NCBI RefSeq assembly: GCF_001425945.1
Contig: NZ_LMEB01000004.1
Coordinates: 420,537-484,536 of the forward strand
Length of the DNA stretch: 64,000 bases
Source: Brevundimonas sp. Root1279
GTDB lineage: Bacteria; Pseudomonadota; Alphaproteobacteria; Caulobacterales; Caulobacteraceae
Reading direction: 5' to 3'
The translations under genes and the position numbers were made by a program. The notes beneath the pieces were generated by a model. It did no database searches and was not told where the DNA came from. It saw only the letters and a list, made by a program, of their open reading frames with translations. Below, piece after piece: positions 20,444 to 30,500 of the stretch. Position 1 is the first letter of the stretch, and every line of letters starts with the position of its first letter.

Positions 20444-21049
20444 CTAGCTCGATTTCGCCGCCAGCCCGTCCCAGGCCAGCATGGCGGCGCGCGCGGTGGC
20501 GGTCAGTTCGTCCGGCGTCGCGCCTTCGCGGGCCCGGAAGGTCATCCCCTGCTGCACCGTCGTGTAGAAGGCCGCGATGGCCGTCGGGTCGGCCGCGGCG
20601 CCGAGCTCGCCCGACGACTGCGCCTGCCGCAGGCGGGCCTCCATCGCCGCGCGAGAGTCCTCGCGGATCTTCGCCACCTCGCCGCATGCGGCTTCCGGCA
20701 GGGCGTCCGGATGGGCGCCGGACAACACAAGCAGACAACCTTTCGGCCGATCGCAACGTCCGCTGGCCTCCGCCGTCGCCATGAGGAGGCCCTCGACGGC
20801 TACGCGCGCCGTCGGGGCCTCGGTCATCGACGTCCACAGCGCCGTGCCCTCGCGGTCGGTGTAGAGCCGCACCGCCTCGCGAAAGAGCGCCTCCTTGCTC
20901 CCGAAGGCCGCATACAGACTGGGCGCATTGATCCCCATGGCCGTGGTCAGATCCGCCATGGAAGCGTCAGCATAGCCCTTCGTCCAGAACACCCGCAGGG
21001 CGCTGGAAAGGGCTTCATCGCGATCAAAACTGCGGGGACGTCCCGCCAT
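20444..21049 (-). CDS. TetR-family transcriptional regulator (divergent from SDR gene)
   Basis: The 201-residue protein starts MAGRPRSFDRDEAL. A TetR helix-turn-helix (about 25-60) ends in the recognition segment GINAPSLYAAFGSKEALF. The C-terminal ligand domain contains CDRPKGCLLV, seen in regulators of reductase or electrophile-response genes. It probably represses the divergent short-chain dehydrogenase and itself. The 111-bp shared intergenic region contains an imperfect palindrome (21126-21147) that could be its operator. The ligand is unknown. Confidence 0.9.
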   Translation of the reverse strand: MAGRPRSFDRDEALSSALRVFWTKGYADASMADLTTAMGINAPSLYAAFGSKEALFREAVRLYTDREGTALWTSMTEAPTARVAVEGLLMATAEASGRCDRPKGCLLVLSGAHPDALPEAACGEVAKIREDSRAAMEARLRQAQSSGELGAAADPTAIAAFYTTVQQGMTFRAREGATPDELTATARAAMLAWDGLAAKSS

Positions 21050-21125
21050 GGCGGCTTCCGGACCTTATTTTCGAATGATCGATACATAATCCCTTGACGG
21101 TCGGAGGCAAGCTTTCCATCTGGCG

Positions 21126-21147
21126 TTCCGTAGCAATCGTTACAGAA
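21126..21147. promoter_or_regulatory. Candidate TetR operator (imperfect palindrome)
   Basis: TTCCGTAG-(6 bp)-GTTACAGAA forms an imperfect dyad in which 6 of 8 positions match when the right half is inverted. It lies 13 bp upstream of the SDR start codon, in the gap shared with the divergent TetR gene. A -35-like TTGACG at about 21093 precedes it. Position is the main support. Confidence 0.35.
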
Positions 21148-21160
21148 TGGAAATCACAGC

Positions 21161-21910
21161 ATGACCGCCACCTTCCCGCTCGCCGGCAAACGCGCCCTCG
21201 TCACCGGCGGCAGCCGCGGCATCGGCGCCGCCATCGCCCGCCAGCTCGCCGCCGACGGCGCCGACGTGGCCATCACCTATGAGAAGTCGGCCGATCGCGC
21301 CGAAGCCGTCGCGGCCGACATCCGCGCCGCCGGCCGCAACGCCGTTGTGGTCCAGGCCGACGCCGGATCGGTCGAGGGGCCGCGCAAGGCCGTGGACGGC
21401 GCGGTCAAGGGCCTCGGCGGCCTCGACATCGTCGTCAACAACGCCGGCATCGCGGGCGGGACGCTGTTCGCCGACCAGTCGACCGAGGAGATTGACGCCC
21501 TCCTGAACGTCAACATCCGCGGCGTTCTGCTGACCTCCCAGGCGGCCCTGCCCCACTTGGGCGAAGGCGGCCGGATCATCTCGATCAGCAGCGTCCTGGC
21601 CCACCGCGTGCCTTTCGCGGGCGTGACCGTCTATTCCGCCACCAAGTCGGCCCTGGAGGCCTTCACCCTGGGCCTGTCGCGCGAGCTAGGCCCCAAAGGC
21701 ATAACCGTGAACCTGGTCAAGCCGGGTGCCACCGACACCGACATGAACCCCGCCGATGGACCCAACGCCGCCGGCCTGCTGAGCGGCATCTCCCTCGGCC
21801 GCTTCGGCCAGCCGACGGACATCGCCGCGGCGGTCGCCTTCCTGGCCGGACCGGGCGCGAACTACATCACCGGTACGAGCCTGCTCGTCGACGGCGGCGT
21901 CGGCGCCTGA
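21161..21910 (+). CDS. Short-chain dehydrogenase/reductase (SDR family)
   Basis: This 249-residue classical SDR has the cofactor motif TGGSRGIG at 15-22, NNAG at 93-96, a catalytic Ser at 143/144 (ISISSV), and Tyr158 and Lys162 in YSATK. The C-terminal LLVDGG segment is typical. It is an NAD(P)H-dependent oxidoreductase of unknown substrate. It is transcribed divergently from a TetR regulator that likely controls it. Confidence 0.92.
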   Translation: MTATFPLAGKRALVTGGSRGIGAAIARQLAADGADVAITYEKSADRAEAVAADIRAAGRNAVVVQADAGSVEGPRKAVDGAVKGLGGLDIVVNNAGIAGGTLFADQSTEEIDALLNVNIRGVLLTSQAALPHLGEGGRIISISSVLAHRVPFAGVTVYSATKSALEAFTLGLSRELGPKGITVNLVKPGATDTDMNPADGPNAAGLLSGISLGRFGQPTDIAAAVAFLAGPGANYITGTSLLVDGGVGA

Positions 21911-21943
21911 CGCCCCTGGCCGGAGGCGGCGATCCGCCTCCGG

Positions 21944-22558
21944 CTACTCAGCCTCGAAGCTCGCCGGGCTCGAGAACGGCTTTGAAGCATCCAGCACGAA
22001 CATCACCCACTGGTCGAGGTCAGCCTCCCCGCAACTGGTCAGTTGCATGACCAGCCCGGGCTCGTGGCCGTTCATCGTCTCGCCGGCCCCGGCCTCGGTC
22101 TCGCCGTGCGAGGTCCGCTGGCACAGCCGGCCCTTGCGGACCAGGAAGGCCTCCGCGCCCGGATGCGAATGCACCTCGGTCTTCGAGCCGGGCGAGCCGC
22201 CGGCGCGGTTGACCCGGATGACGTAGCCCGACGGCGCCTCCGGCAGGGCGACAGGCCCCACCTCCCCTTCCAGCCGCATGCCGGGCGTCCGCGCGCCCTG
22301 CGGCCCCAGCGTGAAGCGCCAGGCCTTGCCGTCGGCCTCACCGGTCAGGGCGTAGTCCTCGTCCATGGTCGAGGTCGAGAACGGCGCCGGCGCGGACTCG
22401 ACGCGCCAGTAAAGCGGCCCGTCGGGCAGGCTGCCGACCTGACGCTCAGCGACTTGCTCGACGCGGAAGACGCCCGGCGGCGGCGACTGGGCCAGCGCCG
22501 GCGCGGCGGATACGGCGGCGGCCACGAGGGCGAGGCCGAACAGCAGGGAGCGGCGCAT
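21944..22558 (-). CDS. Secreted cupin-domain protein
   Basis: The 204-residue protein has a clear Sec signal peptide (MRRSLLFGLALVAAA to about residue 23, ALAQ cleavage). The C-terminal half holds a small cupin barrel with EVHSHPGAEAFLVRKG, giving the His-x-His...Glu metal-ligand pattern (about 133-147), and a nearby Cys in RLCQRTSHGE. The periplasmic function is unknown. It is convergent with the SDR gene, and its start lies 165 bp from the ettA start on the opposite strand. Confidence 0.8.
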   Translation of the reverse strand: MRRSLLFGLALVAAAVSAAPALAQSPPPGVFRVEQVAERQVGSLPDGPLYWRVESAPAPFSTSTMDEDYALTGEADGKAWRFTLGPQGARTPGMRLEGEVGPVALPEAPSGYVIRVNRAGGSPGSKTEVHSHPGAEAFLVRKGRLCQRTSHGETEAGAGETMNGHEPGLVMQLTSCGEADLDQWVMFVLDASKPFSSPASFEAE

Positions 22559-22723
22559 GGGAATCTCCGACGGCTTGGAACCGCAATCCGGCTGCGTGCA
22601 GCCGGTTCCCGCCGCCATCAAACCGCCCTCCCCCGCCGCTACGGATTTGCCGAAAGCCGCGCCGGTCGCTACATCCCGCGCCAACCTCCCCCGACACCCG
22701 AACGACAGGGCGCACCGCACCTC

Positions 22724-24391
22724 ATGGCGCAGCAATACATTTTCCAGATGCAGGGCCTGACCAAGGCCTTCCCCGGCGGCAAGAAGATCTTCGAGAACAT
22801 CTGGCTGAGCTTCTACAGCGACGCCAAGATCGGCGTCGTCGGCGTCAACGGCTCGGGTAAATCCACCCTGCTGAAGATCATGGCCGGCCTGGACAAGGAA
22901 TTCTCCGGCGAGGCCAAGGCCGCCGACGGCGTCAAGCGCGGCTACCTGGAGCAGGAGCCGCAACTGGATCCGGCCCTGAACGTCCGTGAGAACGTCGAGG
23001 CCTGGTGCGAAGAGAAGCAGTGGGTCAATCGCTTCAACGCCGTCGCCGCCGAACTGGGCGAGAACTACACCGACGAGCTGATGGAGGAGATGACCGCCCT
23101 CCAGGAGAAGATCGACGCCGGCGACGTGTGGGACATCGACAGCCGCATCGAAATGGCCATGGACGCCCTGCGCTGCCCGCCGGACGACTGGGAGATCACC
23201 AACCTGTCCGGCGGTGAGAAGCGCCGCGTGGCCCTGGCCCGCCTGCTGCTCAGCAAGCCCGACATGCTGCTGCTCGACGAACCGACCAACCACCTGGACG
23301 CCGAGTCGGTCGCCTGGCTGCAGCACCACCTGGAGAATTTCCCGGGCTGCGTCATCCTGGTGACCCACGACCGCTACTTCCTGGACCTGGTGACCAAGTG
23401 GACGCTGGAGCTGGACCGCGGCAAGGGCCACCCGCACGAGGGCAACTACTCCTCGTGGCTGGAAGCCAAGACCAAGCGCGTCGTGCAGGAGCAGTCGGAA
23501 TCCGAAGCCCGTCAGCGCGCCCTCACCCGCGAACTGGAATGGGTCCGCTCGGGCGCCAAGGCCCGGCAGGCCAAGTCCAAGGCCCGTCTGGCCGCCTATG
23601 AGAAGATGGTCGCCGAGCAGGAAAACTCGCGCAGCGCCCAGTCCTTCGCCGTCATCCAGATCCCGCCCGGCCCGCGCCTGGGCAACGTCGTGCTTGAGGT
23701 CGAGGGCCTGGAGAAGTCGTACGGCGACAAGCTGCTGTTCAACAACCTGACCTTCAAGCTGCCGCCCAACGGCATCGTCGGCGTCATCGGCCCGAACGGC
23801 GCCGGCAAGTCGACCATGTTCAAGCTGATCACCGGCCAGGAGACGCCGGACGGCGGCACCATCAAGGTCGGCGAGACGGTCAAGCTGGCATATGTCGACC
23901 AGAGCCGCGACGCGCTCGATCCGAACAAGACCATCTGGCAGGAGATCTCCGGCGGCACCGACGTGATGATGGTCGGCAAGCGCGAGATCAACAGCCGCGC
24001 CTATGTCGGCAGCTTCAACTTCAAGGGCGGCGACCAGCAGAAGAAGGTCGGCCAGCTGTCCGGCGGTGAGCGCAACCGCGTGCACCTCGCCAAAACCCTG
24101 GCCTCGGGCGGCAACCTGATCCTGCTCGACGAACCGACCAACGACCTGGACATCGAGACCCTGCAGAACCTCGAGGAGGCCCTGGAGGAGTTCGCCGGCT
24201 GCGCCGTGGTCATCTCCCACGACCGCTGGTTCCTCGACCGCCTGGCCACCCACATCCTCGCCTTCGAGGGCGACAGCCACGTCGAATGGTTCGAAGGCAA
24301 CTTCGAGGCCTACGAAGAAGACAAAAAGCGCCGCCTGGGCGCCGACAGCCTGATCCCGCACCGGATTAAATTCCAGAAGTTCGGGCGGTAG
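22724..24391 (+). CDS. ettA: Energy-dependent translational throttle ABC-F ATPase EttA
   Basis: This 555-residue ABC-F protein equals E. coli EttA in length. It has two ATPase cassettes without membrane domains: Walker A GVNGSGKST (40-48) and GPNGAGKST, two LSGGE signatures, and two DEPTN loops (DEPTNHLDAESV and DEPTNDLDIETL). The arm and linker region between cassettes has the expected charged helices. EttA binds the ribosomal E site and gates entry into elongation according to ATP/ADP. The start is set at MAQQYIFQMQGLTKAF; the long upstream in-frame extension is antisense to the cupin gene. Confidence 0.96.
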   Translation: MAQQYIFQMQGLTKAFPGGKKIFENIWLSFYSDAKIGVVGVNGSGKSTLLKIMAGLDKEFSGEAKAADGVKRGYLEQEPQLDPALNVRENVEAWCEEKQWVNRFNAVAAELGENYTDELMEEMTALQEKIDAGDVWDIDSRIEMAMDALRCPPDDWEITNLSGGEKRRVALARLLLSKPDMLLLDEPTNHLDAESVAWLQHHLENFPGCVILVTHDRYFLDLVTKWTLELDRGKGHPHEGNYSSWLEAKTKRVVQEQSESEARQRALTRELEWVRSGAKARQAKSKARLAAYEKMVAEQENSRSAQSFAVIQIPPGPRLGNVVLEVEGLEKSYGDKLLFNNLTFKLPPNGIVGVIGPNGAGKSTMFKLITGQETPDGGTIKVGETVKLAYVDQSRDALDPNKTIWQEISGGTDVMMVGKREINSRAYVGSFNFKGGDQQKKVGQLSGGERNRVHLAKTLASGGNLILLDEPTNDLDIETLQNLEEALEEFAGCAVVISHDRWFLDRLATHILAFEGDSHVEWFEGNFEAYEEDKKRRLGADSLIPHRIKFQKFGR

Positions 24392-24401
24392 GGGTCAGTG
24401 G

Positions 24402-24434
24402 GGCGGGTCCAGAATCCGGGCCCGCCTTCTTTCT
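24402..24434 (+). terminator. Rho-independent terminator after ettA
   Basis: GGCGGGTCC (24402-24410) pairs with GGGCCCGCC (24418-24426), with one mismatch and a 7-nt loop, followed by the T-rich TTCTTTCT. It starts 10 bp after the ettA stop. Confidence 0.65.
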
Positions 24435-24541
24435 CACCACGCTCCGAGCCCTGTTGTCAGGGTCCAGAAGCTGACGGCCTTTCCGGCAAAGCTTCCGCCT
24501 GCTAGCACGCCTCATAGTCGCGTAGCGTGGGGGGATTTGGC

Positions 24542-27500
24542 ATGCCGAGCGTATCAGGTGGTTTGCGTGTGGGCGTCGGCGGCCGTCTGGTCACTTACGG
24601 GACTGACAATCCCGATTCGGTCGGAAACTATGTCGTTGGGGGCGTCTTCCGAAACGCCGGCGAGACGCTCTTCTATGTTCCGCGCTGGCCGGTCGCCTAC
24701 GGCATGCGGACCAACACCTTCATCAATGAAGCGACCGGAACCTTCCATGTTTCGGATACCGGCGTGGCGATGTCCCCGCCAGCCGTCATTCGCGGGATCC
24801 AGGCCGGGGCGGCGATCAACAACGGGCGCATAACGGCCTCGGGCATCCAGGACGCCATCGCAGTCGACGTCATCGACGATCTGCTGGTCAACCACGGCTA
24901 CATTGGATCCACCGCCGTCGAGTTCGCGACCGGAGCGTCGGTGCGCGAAGGGGACTTTTACAACTACGGCGTAATCGAAGCCGCCGGCGGCCTGCAGGGC
25001 GTCGGCGTGCAGGTGCACGGTTCGGGCCGGCACGAGAACTACGGTACGATTTCCGCACAGGCGACGAACGGCATTAGTATCGGTTACTTCGCTTATTTCT
25101 ACACCAGCAGCGGCAGCAGCAACCAAGGCCGGGCGGACCTGTTCAACGCCGGCGTGATCGAGGGGGACTACGCCTACTACGCCTATGGAGGCGGGCTGCT
25201 CGCCACCTCCCAAGCGAACGCCGACGTCATCACCAACGCAGCCTCGGGTGAGTTGCGCGGAGCGATCTATACGGCGTTCGGCGACGATGTCGTGCTCAAC
25301 TACGGACTGATCACTGGACCGGTCTTCCTGTCCCACGGCATCGACGTGTTCGACGGTGCCGGCGGCGTCCAACTGGATGCGGTGTACGGCGGCGACGGGG
25401 CCGACATTCTAATCGGCGGCACCGGAACCGATTATCTGTTCGGGGGCGAGCACGCCGACCGCATTCACGGCGGCGGCGGCGACGACTTCATCGACGGTGG
25501 CCGAGGCAATGACAACCTCGATGGCGGCGACGGCTGGGACACCCTGTCCTATCTCGACGCCCTGCGGGCGGTGACGATCGACCTGTCGGTGGGTACCGTG
25601 CAGGGCCAAGGATCGGACGTCGTCTCCAATTTCGAAGATGTCCTCGGCAGCGCCTGGAGCGACACCATCACCGGCTCCGCGGCCGACAACATCCTCGAGG
25701 GCATCGCCGGCAATGACCGCCTGATCGGCGGCAAGGGAAACGACATCCTGATCGGCGGCACGGGCAACGACACCCTCGCCGGTGGCCTCGGCGCCGACAC
25801 CTTCATCTTCACCGCCGGCGACGGCTCGGACGTCGTTACGGATTTCGACGCCGACGACAGCCTGAAAATCTACGGCTACGACGGCGCCGTCTCGATCACC
25901 CAGGTGGGGGCGGACACCCGCATCACCCTGTCGTCAACAGACATAATCCTGCTGAAGGGCGTTCAGGCGGCCTCCATTGCGGATCGCCTTCAATTCTCGT
26001 CGACGCCGCTCCCGTCCGAGCCGGCGCCGGCGCGCGACTCCACCTTGGCGACGGATGAGAACGTCATCATCGCGGTCGGCGAGAAGCTGATCCTGAACGA
26101 CCCGTTCGTGATGGAGACAGGCGGGTGGAGCTATGGCGCTATCGGCGTGCTGACGGCCGCCAACGCGCATTATCCGACTCCAACGTCGATCTGGAACTAT
26201 GGAGAAGTCCGCCTCCACGCCTCTGCGGGCACGGAGGGGCGCGTCAGCGGCATCTTTAACGGACTGCCGGGCTATGATGGCAGCAGCCTGGTCCACAACC
26301 TCGCCACAGGAATCGTGGCCGTTGTGAACGAGAGCTGGGATATCACGGTCGGTATCGACGGCGTCCTGGAGCCCGTTTGGAACGATGGTCTGATCCAGGT
26401 CTCCGGCGGAAGCGAGACGTACGGCATCGTGGCCGGTGCGATTGCGAGCACCGGACCGATCGACATCCAAACCGCCGGCGTAGGCTACGGCCTCGACGGC
26501 ACAACCGTCTGGAACAGCGGCCAGATCACCGTGCACAATGCCGCCGGCGGCGGCGCCGGAATATTCTCCATCCACGCAGCCTACCTGTACAACAGCGGCC
26601 ATATCCGCGTGACGGATGATACGGCGGCCCTCGACAGCATGGGCATCAGCTACGGGTCGATGGACGGCATCGTGCTGAACGCGGGCATTGTCGAGGCGGA
26701 TTACGCCCTCCGATATGGTTCCAACTCCAACAACCCCTCCACCGAACGCTGGGCCGCTCAGATCGTCTGGAACACGGGCGAGTTGCGAGGTCGGGTCTCG
26801 ACGCGGGAGGTCGAGGACGCCGTCTACAATCGCGGGCTGATCACAGGTCTGGTGGAGCTGCTCGCCGGGGACGACATCTTCGATGGTCGCGGCGGCAGGC
26901 AACTCGGCGGCGTTTCCGGCGGGGCCGGATCAGACGTCCTCTACGGGGGCGTGGAGGCAGACACCCTGTCGGGCGGCATCGGCCTCGATCAGCTGTGGGG
27001 CGGCGGGGGCGACGACGTCCTGACCGGCGGCGCCAATACCGATACGTTCCGGTTTCATGCCGGGGATGGACGGGACGCCATCACGGATTTCAACATCCTG
27101 GAAGGCGATGTCGTCTTCATCGGAGGCTACGCAGGATGGCGAAGCCTCGAACAGGTCGGCGCCGATGTGGTGATGCACCTGTCCGACACGGACAGCCTAA
27201 CCTTCCGCAACCAGACAGTCGCGGTCCTCAGCGCATATCCCAATCGCTTCACCTTCAGCGCAACAGCCGTTCAGCCCGCAATGCCGACGGCCCCCGCCCC
27301 GCCCGCCCGGCCCACGCCGCGGCCGGCGCCTGGCGATCCCAGCACGCCCCGCGCGGCCCTCGACGGCGGGTCGGGCGACGATGTCCTGACCGGCACTTCC
27401 GCCGGGGAGATACTGCGCGGCGGCGACGGATCCGACCGGCTCATCGGCGGCGCTGGGGCTGACATCCTTATCGGGGGCGCCGGCGCCGACATCTTCGTCT

Positions 27501-30500
27501 TCGACGCGACGGTCGATGGGTCGGTGTTCAACGACACCCTTGTCGATTTCAATCCGGCCGAAGGCGACCTCATCTATCTGATCGGCGCCGGCTGGTCGGT
27601 GGGCGCCGGGGACTACGGAGGCATCAGCCGGGGCGGCGGCTTCGTCAGGGTCGACGCCGGCTGGCAAAGCGCGATCCGGTTTGGCCCGCCGCCCGAAAGC
27701 CCGCCCCCGGCTGCCGGCGCCGTCTTCACCGGAACGGAACTACGAAACTTCCTCACGGCTGGCGGGGGCGACGACACCCTATCGGGACTGGGCGAAGCCG
27801 ACATCCTGGCCGGCGGAGCGGGCGACGACCTGGTCGACGGCGGGGACGGCGACGACGTCCTCGGCGGCGGCGACGGGACCGACCGGCTCGAAGGCGGCGC
27901 CGGCGGGGATCTCCTTATGGGGGGGACGGGCGACGACATCCTGTCCGGCGGCGAAGGCGTCGACGTCGCCGACTATTCGACCGCCCGGGCCGGCGTTCAG
28001 GTCGACCTGACTCTTTCCGACCGACAGGACACCGGCGGAGACGGCTGGGACACGCTGGCGTCCATCGAAGGCCTCGCCGGTTCGGCCATGGCCGACATTC
28101 TGCGCGGGGACTCCGGTGCCAACACCATCACCGGCGGCGGCGGCGACGACCTCATCGAAGGCCGGGGCGGGACCGATCTGATCCATGCCGGCGCCGGCGA
28201 AGACACGGTCGTCTTCTCGGGGCCGCGATCCGCCTACACGGTGACCTGGACCAACAACGATCGCGACGGCGTCACCGTGACGGGCCCTGACGGGACAGCG
28301 CGGATCATCGAGGCGGAGTGGCTGCAATTTTCCGACACCCGGATTTCAGCCCTGCACGCGCGCCTGGACTGGGTCGGGACCGCGGCAGGCGATTCCCGCA
28401 ATGGCACCCACTACCATGACACGATGAACGGCGGAGGCGGCGCCGACATTCTCAACGGCCTGTACGGGGACGACATCATCCATGGCGCCGCCGGCGACGA
28501 CCGGCTGACGGCCGGAGTGGGCGACCACCAGTTGTTCGGTGATGACGGAAACGACGTCATCAACTCCCTTCCTGCGGCTTCGGTCGGAATCCGCGCAATT
28601 CCCAGTCGCGATCCCATCGATGTCCTGCTCGACGGCGGAGCGGGCGACGATCGCATCGAGTTCTACGTCGGCGGGATTGAGCTCGACATAGTGCGCATCC
28701 TGGGCGGAGATGGCGCCGACACCCTCTCAGGCGTCGGGGCCTGGAACCTGTCGATCGACGGCGGCGCCGGCGACGACATCATCCATTGCCGCACCGTCGG
28801 CGAAGGCATGCAGGTCCTCGGTGGCGACGGGCGGGACACGTTCAAATTCTTCGCTCCGGAACGCGCCCGAAACTTCCACCAGGCCACCTTCATCAACGAC
28901 TTTCAGGCCGGTCCCGGGGGCGACGTCATTGACGTGGCGCCCTTCCTCGCCACCCTGCTGCCGGGCGTCTCGCCCGACCAAGACCTCTTCGCTTCGAACA
29001 TTCTGAAGATTGGCCAAAGCTGGGACGGGTCGCAGGTCCAGGTCTGGAACGGAACCTATTTCCAGACGGTCGCCTACCTGCGGGGCGTCAACGTCTGGGA
29101 GTTGTCGACCGACAATTTCCGGGGGGCTCCCCCGGCGGGTGCGCCGATGCCGTTCGATGCGGGCGGCAGTTACAGGGACGACGTCTTCTTCGGCAATGAC
29201 GCGGTCAACCAGATGTGGGGCCAGGAGGGTGACGATGTCCTGCGCGGCGCCGGCGGCGCGGATCGCCTCTATGGGAACGACGGCGATGACACCCTGTACG
29301 GCGACGCCGGGAACGATCGTCTAGAGGGCGGTGGTGGGACGGACACACTGAACGGCGGCGACGGCGACGATTACCTCGATTTCGGCCAGCACTACGACAA
29401 CAACGGCGTCATTCACGGACGCGGCGACCATGCCTTCGGCGGCGCAGGGGATGATTTCCTGATGGGCATTGCCCAGACCGGTCACATGTTTGGTGGAACC
29501 GGAAACGACTTCTACGAAGCCGGATCGATCGTTCACGAGGCTGCGGGAGAAGGTGTCGATTCAATCATTTTCCACAGCTATTACAACGACTTTGAACACA
29601 CGATCGAAGCCAACGTCGAGAACCTGTTCTTCAGTGTCAACTTCACCAGCGGGGCGGTAGCCGGACAACAGTTCGATACGACCGAGGGACGCACGGGCCG
29701 CGGCAATGTGCTCGACAACCGCATCGTCGGAGCCAGTGGGATCGACACCCTTTGGGGCATGGACGGCGACGATAGGCTGGAGGGCATGGCCTCCAGCGAC
29801 TTGCTCTACGGGGAAGCCGGCGACGACATCCTGGTGGGAGGCGTCGGCAACAATCGACTCGACGGCGGCGTAGGGACGGACACCGCCGTCTATTCCGGCC
29901 CGAGGAGCGCCTTCACTGTCACCGTCAACGCCGAATACACGACGGTGGTCGGGGTCGGTGGAACGGATCGCCTTTATGGTGTCGAACGGATTCAGTTCTC
30001 CGACGGGGTCTACGATTTCGCGGGCGAACCCCTGCCGATCCAGGGGGGCGACGGAAACGACACCCTGGCCGGCGGTTTCGGAAACGACACCCTCTCGGGC
30101 GGCGCAGGCGACGATGTCGTTAGCGGCGGCCTGGGCGACGACATCCTTGACGGCGGCGACGGCCACGACATCGCGCTCTTTGCAACCGCTGGCGGGCGCT
30201 ACACGGCCGTCACGGTCGCAGGCGTCACCCTGGTGACGGGACCCGCAGGCTCCGATCACCTGACAGGGTTCGAGATGCTCCGTTTCACCGGCTTCGATGC
30301 GGCGGTTCTCGAGGGTCAGTCCCTGACCCTGGGTACGAACTCGGCCGAGATCTTCGCGGGCGGTGACTTGAACGATCGCCTGATCGGAATGGGCGGAGAC
30401 GACCGGCTGATCGGAAGCCAGGGCTCGGACGAACTGGCCGGCGGTCAGGGCGTGGACACCGCGGACTATGGCGGCGCCGCGTCTGGCGTGATCGCCGATC

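Noticed and set aside
22043..22723. Long upstream extension of the ettA frame
   Set aside because: It is antisense to the cupin gene. EttA is exactly full length from 22724.
21944..24361. 805-residue minus-strand ORF over ettA
   Set aside because: Only its last 204 codons encode a protein with signal peptide and cupin motif. The rest is the antisense shadow of ettA created by GC-rich codon bias.
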